Made by a program: the position numbers and the translations under genes | NCBI RefSeq assembly: GCF_042654245.1 | Contig: NZ_JBHSGI010000009.1 | Location: 248,001-312,000, forward strand | DNA from: Seohaeicola_A nanhaiensis | GTDB taxonomy: Bacteria > Pseudomonadota > Alphaproteobacteria > Rhodobacterales > Rhodobacteraceae | Length of the DNA: 64,000 nt | Reading direction: 5' to 3' | Part shown: piece after piece, positions 44,938 through 54,112 of the stretch | How positions within the stretch are numbered: position 1 is the first letter of the stretch | Layout: each line of letters opens with the position of its first letter | The notes under the pieces: model-generated | Told to the model about the DNA's origin: nothing | The model's input: the letters and a program-made list of their open reading frames with translations, nothing else | Databases searched by the model: none

Positions 44938-44987
44938 TCCCTGTTCTCGTTCCACCTCTTGCGCGGAGCGGAGGGGACTCCCAATGA

Positions 44988-45002
44988 GAACAAAAAGTGA
45001 AT
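44988..45002 (+). promoter_or_regulatory. Near-consensus alphaproteobacterial LexA box before dnaE2
   Basis: GAAC-AAAAAGT-GAAT fits the alphaproteobacterial SOS box GAAC-N7-GAAC with one mismatch. It overlaps a candidate -10 (TATACT, 45002-45007), so LexA would block the promoter. Confidence 0.6.
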
Positions 45003-45015
45003 ATACTGACCTCCC

Positions 45016-48000
45016 ATGTTCGCCGAACTCTCGATCACCTCGAACTTCACCTTTCTCACCGGTGCGTCGCATCCCGAGGAATACATGCGCCGTGCCTGTG
45101 TGCTGGGTCTGCCGGCGATTGCCATTGCCGACGATAATTCGGTGGCCGGGATCGTGCGGGCCCATGCGGAGGCGAAGAGCATCGCCCGCAAGGTGAAGGA
45201 GCGGCAGGACTGGGATGCCGCCCATGCGCCCATCGGACCGCCGCGCCCGGCGCATCTGCCGGCGCCGCAGTCGTTTCCGGTGGCCCATGTCCCGCGTCTG
45301 ATCCCGGCCGCGCGGCTGCGCTTTGCCGAGGGGATCGACGTGACCGCGCTGCCCGAGACGCGGCAGGGCTGGGCCAATCTGTGCCGTATCCTGTCGGCAG
45401 GCCAGCTGCGCGCCGGCAAGGGCGCCTGCGATCTGCATCTCGACGATCTGCTGGAGCGGCCGGAGGGCATTCAGCTGCTGCTCTGGCCGCCGCAGACGCC
45501 GCGCGGGGCAGAGGACTGGCGGAGTCACGCCCAGCGGCTGGTGCACCGCCTTGGCGGGGCAATGCATCTGCTGATGCATCCGCTGTACGATGGCCGTGAT
45601 GCCTCGCGCTTTGCCGGACTGGAGCGGGAGGCGGCGGCCCTGGGCCTTCCGACGCTGGCCAGCGCGGCGCCGCTGATGCATCGCGGTCAGCGGCGCCGTC
45701 TGGCCGATGTGCTGACGGCGATCCGCCTGCACCGGCGGGTCGGCGACCTGGGCCGCGAGGCCCTGGCGAATGCCGAACGGCGGCTGCGCGGCGAGGCCGA
45801 GATGCGCCGCCTGTTCGCCGGGTGCGAGGCAGCGGTGACGCGGGCCGGCGCGCTGGCGGAACGTCTGACCTTTTCACTGAACGAGCTGCGCTATGACTAT
45901 CCGAGCGAGACGGACGGGCGCGAGACCCCGGCCGAACGGCTGGCGCGGCTGACCAAGGCGGGGCTGGCCTGGCGCTATCCCGCAGGGGTGCCCGAGCGGG
46001 TGCAGAAGATCGTCCGGCACGAGCTGGACCTGATTGCGCGGCTGAGATACGAGCCCTACTTCCTGACCGTCCACGACATCGTCGCCTTTGCCCGGTCGCG
46101 CGACATCTTGTGCCAGGGGCGGGGAAGTGCCGCGAATTCGGTGGTCTGCTATGCGCTGGGGGTCACCTCGGTCTCGCCCGAGGTCGGCACCATGGTATTC
46201 GAGCGCTTCATCTCGGAGGCGCGGAACGAGCCGCCCGACATCGACGTGGATTTCGAGCATGAGCGGCGCGAGGAGGTGATACAGTGGATCTACGAGCGCT
46301 ATGGCCGCGCGCGCGCCGGGCTGTGCGCCACGGTGGTGCATTATCGCGGCAAGCGGGCAATCCGCGAGGTGGGCCGGGCGATGGGATTTCCGGAGGATGT
46401 GCTGTCGAGCCTGTCCTCGCAGCTCTGGGGGTTCTACTCGTCCGAGGCGGTGCGATACGAGCGGCTGGTGGAGGTCGGGCTGAACCCGAAGAACCGCCGC
46501 CTGATGCAGACGCTGGATCTGATCCGGCAGATCGAGGGGTTTCCCCGCCATCTGTCGCAGCATGTCGGCGGGTTCATCATCACCGAGGGCCGGCTGGACG
46601 AGCTGGTGCCGATCGAGAACGCTGCAATGGAGGATCGCACGGTCATCTGCTGGGACAAGGACGATATCGACACGCTGGGCATCCTCAAGGTGGATGTGCT
46701 GTCGCTGGGGATGCTGACCTGCCTCCGGAAGGCCTTTGACCTGATCGCCGCGCATCATGGGGTCAGGCATACGCTGGCCAGCCTGCCGCAGGACGATCCG
46801 GCCGTCTATGACATGCTGTGCGCGGCCGACACCATCGGCGTGTTCCAGGTGGAAAGCCGGGCACAGATGAACTTCCTGCCGCGGATGAAGCCGCGTGAAT
46901 TCTACGATCTGGTGATCGAGGTGGCGATCATCCGGCCCGGGCCGATTCAGGGCGACATGGTGCATCCCTATATCCGGCGGCGCAACGGCGAGGAGGATGC
47001 GGTGTTCCCTTCGGATGCGCTGGGCGCGGTGCTGGCCAAGACGAAAGGGGTGCCGCTGTTTCAGGAGCAGGCGATGCAGATCGCCATCGTCGGGGCCGGG
47101 TTCACGCCGGATCAGGCGGACCGGCTGCGGCGGTCGCTGGCGACGTTCAAGAAACACGGCAATGTCAGCGAGTTCCGCGATCTGTTCCTGCGGGGAATGC
47201 GGAAGAACGGCTATGACGCGAATTTCGCCGAGCGCTGTTTCAGCCAGATCGAGGGGTTCGGCAGCTATGGCTTTCCCGAAAGCCATGCGGCGAGTTTTGC
47301 CCTGCTGGTCTATGCCAGCGCCTGGATCAAGCGGCATCACCCGGGGATCTTCGCCTGCGCGCTGCTGAACTCGCAGCCGATGGGGTTCTACGCGCCCGCC
47401 CAGATCGTGCGCGATGCGCGTGCGCATGGGGTGGAGGTGCGGCCGGTCTGCGTGAACAGCAGTTTCTGGGACAATGTGATGGAGCCCGACGGCAAGGGCG
47501 GGCTGGCGCTGCGGCTGGGGTTCCGGCAGATCAAGGGGATCTGCGAGGAGGATGCGGGCTGGCTGACCGCAGCGCGGGGCAACGGCTATCTCGAGGTGGC
47601 GGATCTGTGGCGCCGGGCGGGGCTGGGGCCGTCGGTGCTGGAGCTGCTGGCCGAGGCGGATGCCTTTGCCGGGCTGGGGATCAAGCGGCGGGCGGCGCTG
47701 TGGGCGGCGAAGGCGATCAAGACCGCCAAACCGCTGCCGCTGTTCGCGCAGGATATCGAGGGCGAGGTGATCCACGAGGCGCCGGCGCTGCTGCCCGAGA
47801 TGACGCTGGGCGAGCAGGTGGTCGAGGATTACGTTGCCCTCCGCCTGAGCCTCAAGGCGCATCCGGTGGCCCTGTTGCGGCATCTGCTGACGCCTTCGGG
47901 AGGAGGCGGTGCCGTGCCGCCGGTTGCGGACAGGGCAGGCACCGCGCGCGCCGCGATCCCGGCGCCGCGGCAGTTCTCGTGCGAGACCTATCCCAAGGGC

Positions 48001-48066
48001 GCGGACCGCGATCCGCAGCCGCATGGCGATATCGAAACCATCGCTCGGCGGCCTGATTTACGCTAG
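45016..48066 (+). CDS. dnaE2: Error-prone DNA polymerase DnaE2, C-terminally shortened
   Basis: 1016 residues. PHP-like N-terminal domain (MFAELSITSNFTFLTGASHP), polymerase core with catalytic Asp408/Asp410 in PPDIDVDFEHERRE, the CQGRGSAANSVVCYALGVTSVSP segment, and the helix-hairpin-helix region. DnaE2 makes damage-induced mutations in concert with ImuA/ImuB. Here the protein ends soon after SLKAHPVALLRHLLTP with a short Gly/Ala/Pro-rich tail, so the usual OB-fold region is missing or heavily degraded. No imuA/imuB adjacent. A -10 only 9 bp before the ATG suggests a leaderless mRNA. Confidence 0.93.
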   Translation: MFAELSITSNFTFLTGASHPEEYMRRACVLGLPAIAIADDNSVAGIVRAHAEAKSIARKVKERQDWDAAHAPIGPPRPAHLPAPQSFPVAHVPRLIPAARLRFAEGIDVTALPETRQGWANLCRILSAGQLRAGKGACDLHLDDLLERPEGIQLLLWPPQTPRGAEDWRSHAQRLVHRLGGAMHLLMHPLYDGRDASRFAGLEREAAALGLPTLASAAPLMHRGQRRRLADVLTAIRLHRRVGDLGREALANAERRLRGEAEMRRLFAGCEAAVTRAGALAERLTFSLNELRYDYPSETDGRETPAERLARLTKAGLAWRYPAGVPERVQKIVRHELDLIARLRYEPYFLTVHDIVAFARSRDILCQGRGSAANSVVCYALGVTSVSPEVGTMVFERFISEARNEPPDIDVDFEHERREEVIQWIYERYGRARAGLCATVVHYRGKRAIREVGRAMGFPEDVLSSLSSQLWGFYSSEAVRYERLVEVGLNPKNRRLMQTLDLIRQIEGFPRHLSQHVGGFIITEGRLDELVPIENAAMEDRTVICWDKDDIDTLGILKVDVLSLGMLTCLRKAFDLIAAHHGVRHTLASLPQDDPAVYDMLCAADTIGVFQVESRAQMNFLPRMKPREFYDLVIEVAIIRPGPIQGDMVHPYIRRRNGEEDAVFPSDALGAVLAKTKGVPLFQEQAMQIAIVGAGFTPDQADRLRRSLATFKKHGNVSEFRDLFLRGMRKNGYDANFAERCFSQIEGFGSYGFPESHAASFALLVYASAWIKRHHPGIFACALLNSQPMGFYAPAQIVRDARAHGVEVRPVCVNSSFWDNVMEPDGKGGLALRLGFRQIKGICEEDAGWLTAARGNGYLEVADLWRRAGLGPSVLELLAEADAFAGLGIKRRAALWAAKAIKTAKPLPLFAQDIEGEVIHEAPALLPEMTLGEQVVEDYVALRLSLKAHPVALLRHLLTPSGGGGAVPPVADRAGTARAAIPAPRQFSCETYPKGADRDPQPHGDIETIARRPDLR

Positions 48067-48091
48067 GATCGGTGAAAACAGGGTGAGTCTC

Positions 48092-48463
48092 ATGCGTGTG
48101 ATCCTGGCCTGTCTTCTCAGTGTTGCGCTTGCCACTCCGGTCTTGGGCAAATGCAAGCCGGTCGCGCCCGCGCTTGCCGGGGGCTATGAGCTGCGGGGGG
48201 TGATGGAGGTCGGGTCGCTGATCATGCTCTCGCCCAATGGCGAATTCGGCTACATGCTGAGCTATGGCGCCTATGACGAAGAGGCGAGCGGCTGCTGGGA
48301 AAGCGACGGCAAGACGGTGACACTGAACGTCAAGCGGATGCGGGTGAACCACGGCAACCAGAAGTTCCGGCGCAAGGTGCTGAGCGTCGATTCCAAGGGC
48401 GGGCTGGTGCGATGGGAAGAGGGCAAGGCGGTCGGCACCTATGTGCGCGTCCGCAGGTTCTGA
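48092..48463 (+). CDS. Small secreted protein of unknown function
   Basis: 123 residues from ATG 48092 (GGGTGAG-like site). Signal peptide MRVILACLLSVALATPVLG, mature part with a lone Cys pair (KCKPVA and GCWESDG). No family recognised; beta-rich in appearance. Located after dnaE2 on the same strand but probably independent. Confidence 0.65.
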   Translation: MRVILACLLSVALATPVLGKCKPVAPALAGGYELRGVMEVGSLIMLSPNGEFGYMLSYGAYDEEASGCWESDGKTVTLNVKRMRVNHGNQKFRRKVLSVDSKGGLVRWEEGKAVGTYVRVRRF

Positions 48464-48466
48464 GCG

Positions 48467-50026
48467 TCAGCGCACCCAGACCTCGACCCGTCGGTTCACC
48501 TTGCGGCCCCAGTCGCTGTCGTCGCAGGCCATCGGCAGCGCCTCGCCAAAGGCCTCGACGTGGGTGGTGATCTTGCCGGGGGTCGCGGCCTGCGCGGCCT
48601 TGACCACCGCATTGCGCACCGCCTCGGCCCGCGCGCGGGCGATGCGCATGTTGCTGCCGGCGGGACCGTCGCCATCGCTGAAGCCAATGAAGGAGAGGGC
48701 GTTTGCGTCGAACTGGCCGGATTCGATCGCCTCGGCCAGCAGCAGGATATTGGTGCGCGACTGGGCATCGGGGCGGGCGGAGCCGGGCTCGAACCGGAAG
48801 GACAAAGACAGGCGCGACATGGGTTTCAGCACGCCGACCATCCGCTGAAGTTCGTCCAGCGAGACCTCTTCCCCGGCGGTCAGGATGGCATTGGCCAGGC
48901 GGTCGCCCTGGAGGCCGAGACCGATCACCTCGGTCGCCTGATCGACAAAACCGGCGCGGCGAATGACGATCTGGGCCAGGGGGCTGCCGACATAGGCGAG
49001 AAAGGCGCGGCCCATCTTGGGCAGGCGCCGGGCCGGCTGGTAGAGGAACATGGGTGCGGTGAGCGGATAGTCTTCGGTCTTGATCGAACGCCGGGTGGCC
49101 GCCAGCGCAAAGCCGCAGCCGCCGGTGAGGGGGAGGACGCGCGCCTCGCCCGATTCCGCCAGGCTGGCAAGACCGATGCCGAAGGGATCCTTCATCACCG
49201 CCTCGACAAGGCCACGGGTCGGAGCGTGGCGCATCACGCCTTCGGCCAGACGCAGGCGGCCGGGGCGCAGCAGGGTGTCCTCGGCGATCTGGGCCAGACC
49301 GGAGCCTTCGGCAGAAAGATGCAGGGCGATGGGGGCATCGGGGCCGCCAAGATCGGTCCAGTTGACGATCTGGCCAGAGAAGACCTGCGCCAGCTGTGCG
49401 GCCGAAATCTCGTGCACCGGGTTGTCGGGGGCCACCACCGGCACCATCGCATCGAGCGCGACGACGCGGGCGCGGCCCGGCTGGGTGAGATCGCCCATCC
49501 CCGCCTCGATGGCGCGGGCGCGTTCCGCAGGGCGGATTTCGCGCAGGGCCATCACCAGATCGGCCTCGTCGGCCAGAAGATCGGCGAAGCCTTCGTCGGT
49601 ATTGGTCACGCGGAAGATGAAACGGCCGAGGGTGCGTCCGGATTCGGGGGATTTCAGCTCGTACTGAAAATGCGAGTCGTCGATTTCCTGCCGCTCGGCC
49701 TGATAGCCGCTGCGCAGGGCGAAACCTTCGACCAAGGCCGGCAGCAGAACCTCGGCCATGGTGGAGGAGCCGGAGAACAGGAGTTCGGCGACGTAATCCG
49801 AGAGGTTGGGGCAGCCCGGTCCGTCACAGCTGACGCCCGACCCATCGACAGTGAGCGGGCCGAACTGCGTGGCGACGCGGTAGAATTCGCCGTCGAAGCC
49901 GAGCAGGGTGCCGGTGACCTCGATGGACCCGTCGTGCGAGGTCAGGGTAACGTCCTGCGCTGCGGCGACCAAGGCCGAGCAGAATACAAAAAGTGCGGCG
50001 AGACCCGCCGCACACCACTTCTTCAT
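48467..50026 (-). CDS. PstS-like phosphate-binding domain fused to OmpA domain
   Basis: 519 residues with a signal peptide (MKKWCAAGLAALFVFCSALVAAA). An extra N-terminal region precedes a periplasmic substrate-binding domain of the PstS type (SGSSTMAEVLLPALVEGFA, VFSGQIVNWTDLGGPDAPI, and RLPKMGRAFLAYV). The C-terminal third is an OmpA peptidoglycan-binding domain (SFRFEPGSA, GFSDGDGPAGSNMRIARARAEAV, VNRRVEVWVR). This would tether a binding protein to the cell wall; no Pst permease genes are adjacent. Ligand unproven. Confidence 0.85.
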   Translation of the reverse strand: MKKWCAAGLAALFVFCSALVAAAQDVTLTSHDGSIEVTGTLLGFDGEFYRVATQFGPLTVDGSGVSCDGPGCPNLSDYVAELLFSGSSTMAEVLLPALVEGFALRSGYQAERQEIDDSHFQYELKSPESGRTLGRFIFRVTNTDEGFADLLADEADLVMALREIRPAERARAIEAGMGDLTQPGRARVVALDAMVPVVAPDNPVHEISAAQLAQVFSGQIVNWTDLGGPDAPIALHLSAEGSGLAQIAEDTLLRPGRLRLAEGVMRHAPTRGLVEAVMKDPFGIGLASLAESGEARVLPLTGGCGFALAATRRSIKTEDYPLTAPMFLYQPARRLPKMGRAFLAYVGSPLAQIVIRRAGFVDQATEVIGLGLQGDRLANAILTAGEEVSLDELQRMVGVLKPMSRLSLSFRFEPGSARPDAQSRTNILLLAEAIESGQFDANALSFIGFSDGDGPAGSNMRIARARAEAVRNAVVKAAQAATPGKITTHVEAFGEALPMACDDSDWGRKVNRRVEVWVR

Positions 50027-50048
50027 CTCGGGCCTATCGGGTTGCCGG

Positions 50049-51086
50049 CTACCTGCCGGCGATCTTCAGGTCATCGACCAGATTATTCAACACCAGAAAA
50101 TCGCCCACGGATCCGCACTCGGGCATCGACAGGACCAGATCCTGCGTGCGGAGGCTCTGGCTGTCGCGGAGCTCGATGGACTGGGCGGAAATGTCGCGCC
50201 CGCAATTGGACGCCGTCACCTCGGCCTCGACGGTAAGATCGACGGTGCCGGCGTGGGGCGCGTCGTGAGAGGGGAAGGTATAGACCTCGACCACCTTGGC
50301 ACCAAGCGCGGCGGGGTCGCCGAGGCGCTGAAACATGCCGCCGTTCTGCGAGGTCGCGGCGCCGGACCAGACATGGCCGTCGGTGCCGTAGGCCGCGCCG
50401 AATTCGCGGGCGTGGACCTGGAGGCCGGTTTGACCTGACCATTGCAGCGCGACACGGTCGATGCCCTTGAGGTCGGGCACGTGGGTGGAGGCGACCGTGC
50501 CCTTGCCGTCGTCGAACTGGATCATGAAGACCGCGTCTTCGTTCATTGCCGGAACCATCACCTCCAGGCGACCGTCTGCCGAGGTGGTTTCCGTGAACAT
50601 CATGCCCGAATGGTGCAGCGTGACGCGGGCGTTGGCCTTGCAAGGCGCCGTAAGTGTGAGCACGACATTGGCCTGCGGGGCGGGGGTGGCGGTCGCGGTG
50701 AGGTCGCATCCCAGATAGGGGGCGAGCGGTTCGTCCGGCAGCGTGGGCACGGAGTCGGGTTCGAAGGCGACCGTGGACATCACCGCGCGGGCCAGGTCAG
50801 AGATCGGCGGCAGCGGCGTCGCAACCGAGGTGAGGCGGATTTCCGTGATCGGCAGTTCGGGCTGGTCGGGGGCCTGGGGCAGGGACTGCGGTTCGGAGGC
50901 GTCGGCCAGCACTTCGGGCGGTTCAACCGGCGTAGCGCCGGGTTCCAGATCGGCCTGCGCGACGGGGCTGATGACAAGCGCGGCGGCACCTTTCGGCGGC
51001 TCGACCGTAGTCTGCATCACCCAACCGATGGTCAGGGCGCAGCAGACCGTTGCTGCCGTGGTCAAAAGCGTTCGCTTCCTGCTCAT
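50049..51086 (-). CDS. Membrane-anchored periplasmic protein of unknown function
   Basis: 345 residues from ATG 51086 behind GGAGAG. One N-terminal membrane segment (TLLTTAATVCCALTIGWVM), then a Pro-rich linker (GATPVEPPEVLADASEP) and a large beta-rich periplasmic region with repeated Cys. It lies 22 bp upstream of the PstS-OmpA gene, on the same strand, so likely the same operon. No family recognised. Confidence 0.65.
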   Translation of the reverse strand: MSRKRTLLTTAATVCCALTIGWVMQTTVEPPKGAAALVISPVAQADLEPGATPVEPPEVLADASEPQSLPQAPDQPELPITEIRLTSVATPLPPISDLARAVMSTVAFEPDSVPTLPDEPLAPYLGCDLTATATPAPQANVVLTLTAPCKANARVTLHHSGMMFTETTSADGRLEVMVPAMNEDAVFMIQFDDGKGTVASTHVPDLKGIDRVALQWSGQTGLQVHAREFGAAYGTDGHVWSGAATSQNGGMFQRLGDPAALGAKVVEVYTFPSHDAPHAGTVDLTVEAEVTASNCGRDISAQSIELRDSQSLRTQDLVLSMPECGSVGDFLVLNNLVDDLKIAGR

Positions 51087-51201
51087 TCCACTCTCCATCG
51101 ACACCGGGTTGACGACGGTTGTTCCAACCAATCGGGGCCAAGGTGTGACCGTGACGGGGAGTCATTCTGGCAGGAGCGGGGCGCTGACGCCCCGCGCGCG
51201 A

Positions 51202-53937
51202 TCAGGCGACCTTGCCGTGGCAGTGCTTGAACTTCAAACCGCTGCCGCAGGGGCACTTCTCGTTGCGGCCGGGATTGCCCCAGGTCGACGGGTCGTCTTC
51301 GACAAAGCCGGGACGCGGCCCTTCGGGTTCGCCTTCTGGTGCCGCGTCGGAGGCGCCGCCCGCAGTCACGCCCTGCACCGGCGCCTCGCCCTGGGCGCGG
51401 GCCATCTGGGCCTGCTGGGCGAAGAACTTCTGGAGCAGATCGCGCTGTTCGTCCTCGCTGGGCATCCGCAGTTGCGAGAGGTTCTTGGTTACGTCCTCGC
51501 GCAGGCCGTCGAGCATGTTCTCGAACAGCTGGAAGCTTTCGTTCTTGTATTCGTTCAGCGGGTCGCGCTGGGCGTAACCGCGGAAACCGACGACCGAGCG
51601 CAGGTGTTCAAGCGTCAGAAGGTGTTCGCGCCACTTGGCGTCGATGGTCTGCAGCAGCACCTGCTTTTCGATGTTGCGCATGTTCTCGGGGCCGAATTCG
51701 GCGGCCTTCTTGGCCATGTGCTCGTCGCTGGCCTTGACCAGGCGTTCGCGGATTTCGTCGTTGTCGACGCCTTCCTCGGCACACCATTCCATGACCGGAA
51801 CGTCGATGCCCAGCTGTTCGATGACCTGGGCATAGAGACCGGCGGTGTCCCACTGGTCGGCATAGGACCGGGGCGGCATGTAGGTTTCGACCAGATCGTC
51901 GATCACCTGATGGCGCATGTCATCGGCGATTTCGGAGATGTCGGTCGCTTCCATGATCTCGCGCCGTTGGCCGAAGATCACTTTGCGCTGGTCGTTCATC
52001 ACGTCGTCGAACTTGAGCAGCTGCTTGCGGATGTCGAAGTTGCGACCTTCGACCTTGGCCTGGGCGCGTTCGAGCGACTTGTTGACCCAGGGGTGAACGA
52101 TCGCCTCGCCTTCCTTGAGGCCCAGCGTGGTCAGCACCTTGTCGAGCCGTTCCGAGCCGAAGATGCGCATCAGGTCGTCTTCGAGCGAGAGATAGAAGGC
52201 AGTGCGGCCCGGGTCGCCCTGGCGGCCCGAACGGCCGCGCAGCTGATTGTCGATGCGGCGGCTTTCGTGGCGTTCCGAGGCCATAACGAAGAGGCCGCCG
52301 GCTGCGAGCACCTTGGCCTTTTCCTCGGCGTGCTTGGCCTCTTCGGCGGCGCGCAGTTCCTCGGGGTGGGCGTCGGGGTTGGCCTTGAGTGCCTCGAGCA
52401 CCTTGAGCTCGACGTTGCCTCCGAGCTGGATGTCGGTGCCGCGGCCGGCCATGTTGGTGGCGATGGTGACCGCGCCCAGACGGCCGGCGTCAGCGATGAT
52501 CTGCGCTTCGGCCTCGTGCTGGCGGGCGTTCAGCACGTTGTGCTTGATGCCTTCCTTGGTGAGAAGCTGGCTCAGCATCTCGGACTTTTCGATCGAGGTC
52601 GTGCCAATCAGGACCGGCTGCCCCTTGGCATGGGCCGTCTTCAGTTCTTCGACCATGGCCGCGTATTTCTCGCGGCCGGTGCGGAAGACCTGATCGTCTT
52701 CGTCGACGCGGGCGATCGGCAGGTTGGTGGGAACCTCGACAACGCCGAGGCCGTAGATTTCGCGGAATTCCTCGGCCTCGGTGGCCGCGGTGCCGGTCAT
52801 CCCGGCCAGCTTATTGTAGAGGCGGAAGAAGTTCTGGAAGGTGACCGAGGCCATGGTCACGTTCTCGGGGCGGATCGTCACGCCTTCCTTGGCCTCGATG
52901 GCCTGGTGCAGACCGTCCGACAGGCGGCGGCCCGCCATCATCCGGCCGGTGAATTCATCGACCAGCACGACGTCGCCATCGCGGACGATGTATTCCTTGT
53001 CGCGCTGGAACAGCTTGTGCGCGCGCAGGCCCTGGTTGACGTGGTGCACCACGGTGGTGCTTTCGGGATCGTAGAGCGACTGGCCCTCGGGCAGCAGACC
53101 GCGGACGCGCAGTTGCGCTTCGAGGAACTCGTTGCCCTCGTCCGTGAAGGTCACGTTCCGGGTCTTTTCGTCCAGCGTGTAATGCGACTCGGTCAAGAGC
53201 GGAATCACCGTGTCGATGGTCTGGTAGAGTTCCGACCGGTCGGTCGCCATGCCCGAGATGATCAGGGGTGTGCGCGCCTCGTCGATGAGGATCGAGTCGA
53301 CTTCGTCGACGATAGCGTAGTTGTGCTCGCGCTGGAATACTTCGGAGAGTTCGGACTTCATGTTGTCGCGAAGATAGTCGAAGCCGAATTCGTTATTGGT
53401 GCCGTAGGTGATGTCGCTGCGATAGGCGGCGAGCTTGGCGTCGTTCGGCATGTCGGAATAGATCACGCCGGTGGTCAGGCCCAGGGCGCTGAACACCTTG
53501 CTCATCCATTCGGCGTCGCGCTTGGCCAGGTATTCGTTCACCGTGACCACGTGGACGCCCTTGCCGGTGAGGGCGTTCAGGTAGGCGGCGAAGGTCGCGG
53601 TCAGGGTCTTGCCTTCACCGGTCTTCTGCTCGGCGATGTTGCCCTGGTGCAGGAAGATGCCGCCCAGAAGCTGGGTGTCGAAGGCGCGCAGGCCGAGGGC
53701 GCGGCGCGCGGCCTCGCGGCAGTTGGCGAAGGCTTCGGGCAGGAGGTCGTCGAGGTTTTCTCCTCCGAGCGCCCGCTTGGCGAGTTCCTCGGTCTTTTCC
53801 TTCAGACCCTCGTCAGAGAGTTTGACGAAATCCGGCTCCAGCGCGTTGATCTTTTCGACCAGCGGACGAGTCGCCTTGATCTTGCGGTCGTTCGGCGTTC
53901 CGAACACCTTCTTGGCGATAGTTCCGATACCCAGCAT
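51202..53937 (-). CDS. secA: Protein translocase subunit SecA
   Basis: 911 residues from ATG 53937 (MLGIGTIAKKVFGTPND). DEAD motor with Walker A AEQKTGEGKTLT, Walker B VDEVDSILIDEARTPL, and the helicase motif GRGTDIQLGG; the C-terminal SEC-C zinc motif CPCGSGLKFKHCHG is intact. It powers post-translational export through SecYEG. Divergent from the parvulin gene. Confidence 0.98.
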   Translation of the reverse strand: MLGIGTIAKKVFGTPNDRKIKATRPLVEKINALEPDFVKLSDEGLKEKTEELAKRALGGENLDDLLPEAFANCREAARRALGLRAFDTQLLGGIFLHQGNIAEQKTGEGKTLTATFAAYLNALTGKGVHVVTVNEYLAKRDAEWMSKVFSALGLTTGVIYSDMPNDAKLAAYRSDITYGTNNEFGFDYLRDNMKSELSEVFQREHNYAIVDEVDSILIDEARTPLIISGMATDRSELYQTIDTVIPLLTESHYTLDEKTRNVTFTDEGNEFLEAQLRVRGLLPEGQSLYDPESTTVVHHVNQGLRAHKLFQRDKEYIVRDGDVVLVDEFTGRMMAGRRLSDGLHQAIEAKEGVTIRPENVTMASVTFQNFFRLYNKLAGMTGTAATEAEEFREIYGLGVVEVPTNLPIARVDEDDQVFRTGREKYAAMVEELKTAHAKGQPVLIGTTSIEKSEMLSQLLTKEGIKHNVLNARQHEAEAQIIADAGRLGAVTIATNMAGRGTDIQLGGNVELKVLEALKANPDAHPEELRAAEEAKHAEEKAKVLAAGGLFVMASERHESRRIDNQLRGRSGRQGDPGRTAFYLSLEDDLMRIFGSERLDKVLTTLGLKEGEAIVHPWVNKSLERAQAKVEGRNFDIRKQLLKFDDVMNDQRKVIFGQRREIMEATDISEIADDMRHQVIDDLVETYMPPRSYADQWDTAGLYAQVIEQLGIDVPVMEWCAEEGVDNDEIRERLVKASDEHMAKKAAEFGPENMRNIEKQVLLQTIDAKWREHLLTLEHLRSVVGFRGYAQRDPLNEYKNESFQLFENMLDGLREDVTKNLSQLRMPSEDEQRDLLQKFFAQQAQMARAQGEAPVQGVTAGGASDAAPEGEPEGPRPGFVEDDPSTWGNPGRNEKCPCGSGLKFKHCHGKVA

Positions 53938-54112
53938 GCTTTCTCCAGCCGATCCGAGGCTTCCTGGTTGTCGCAGGCTTGCCCGCCCGTGTCGCAACCC
54001 TATAGATACGGGGAGCAACGGCGGCGCCCCTAAGGCCACAAGGCGATTTAGGGGGCAGGCCAAAGAGTGTCAACGGCGCGCCCGGTCGCGACCCCTGAAT
54101 AGGAACGATTAC

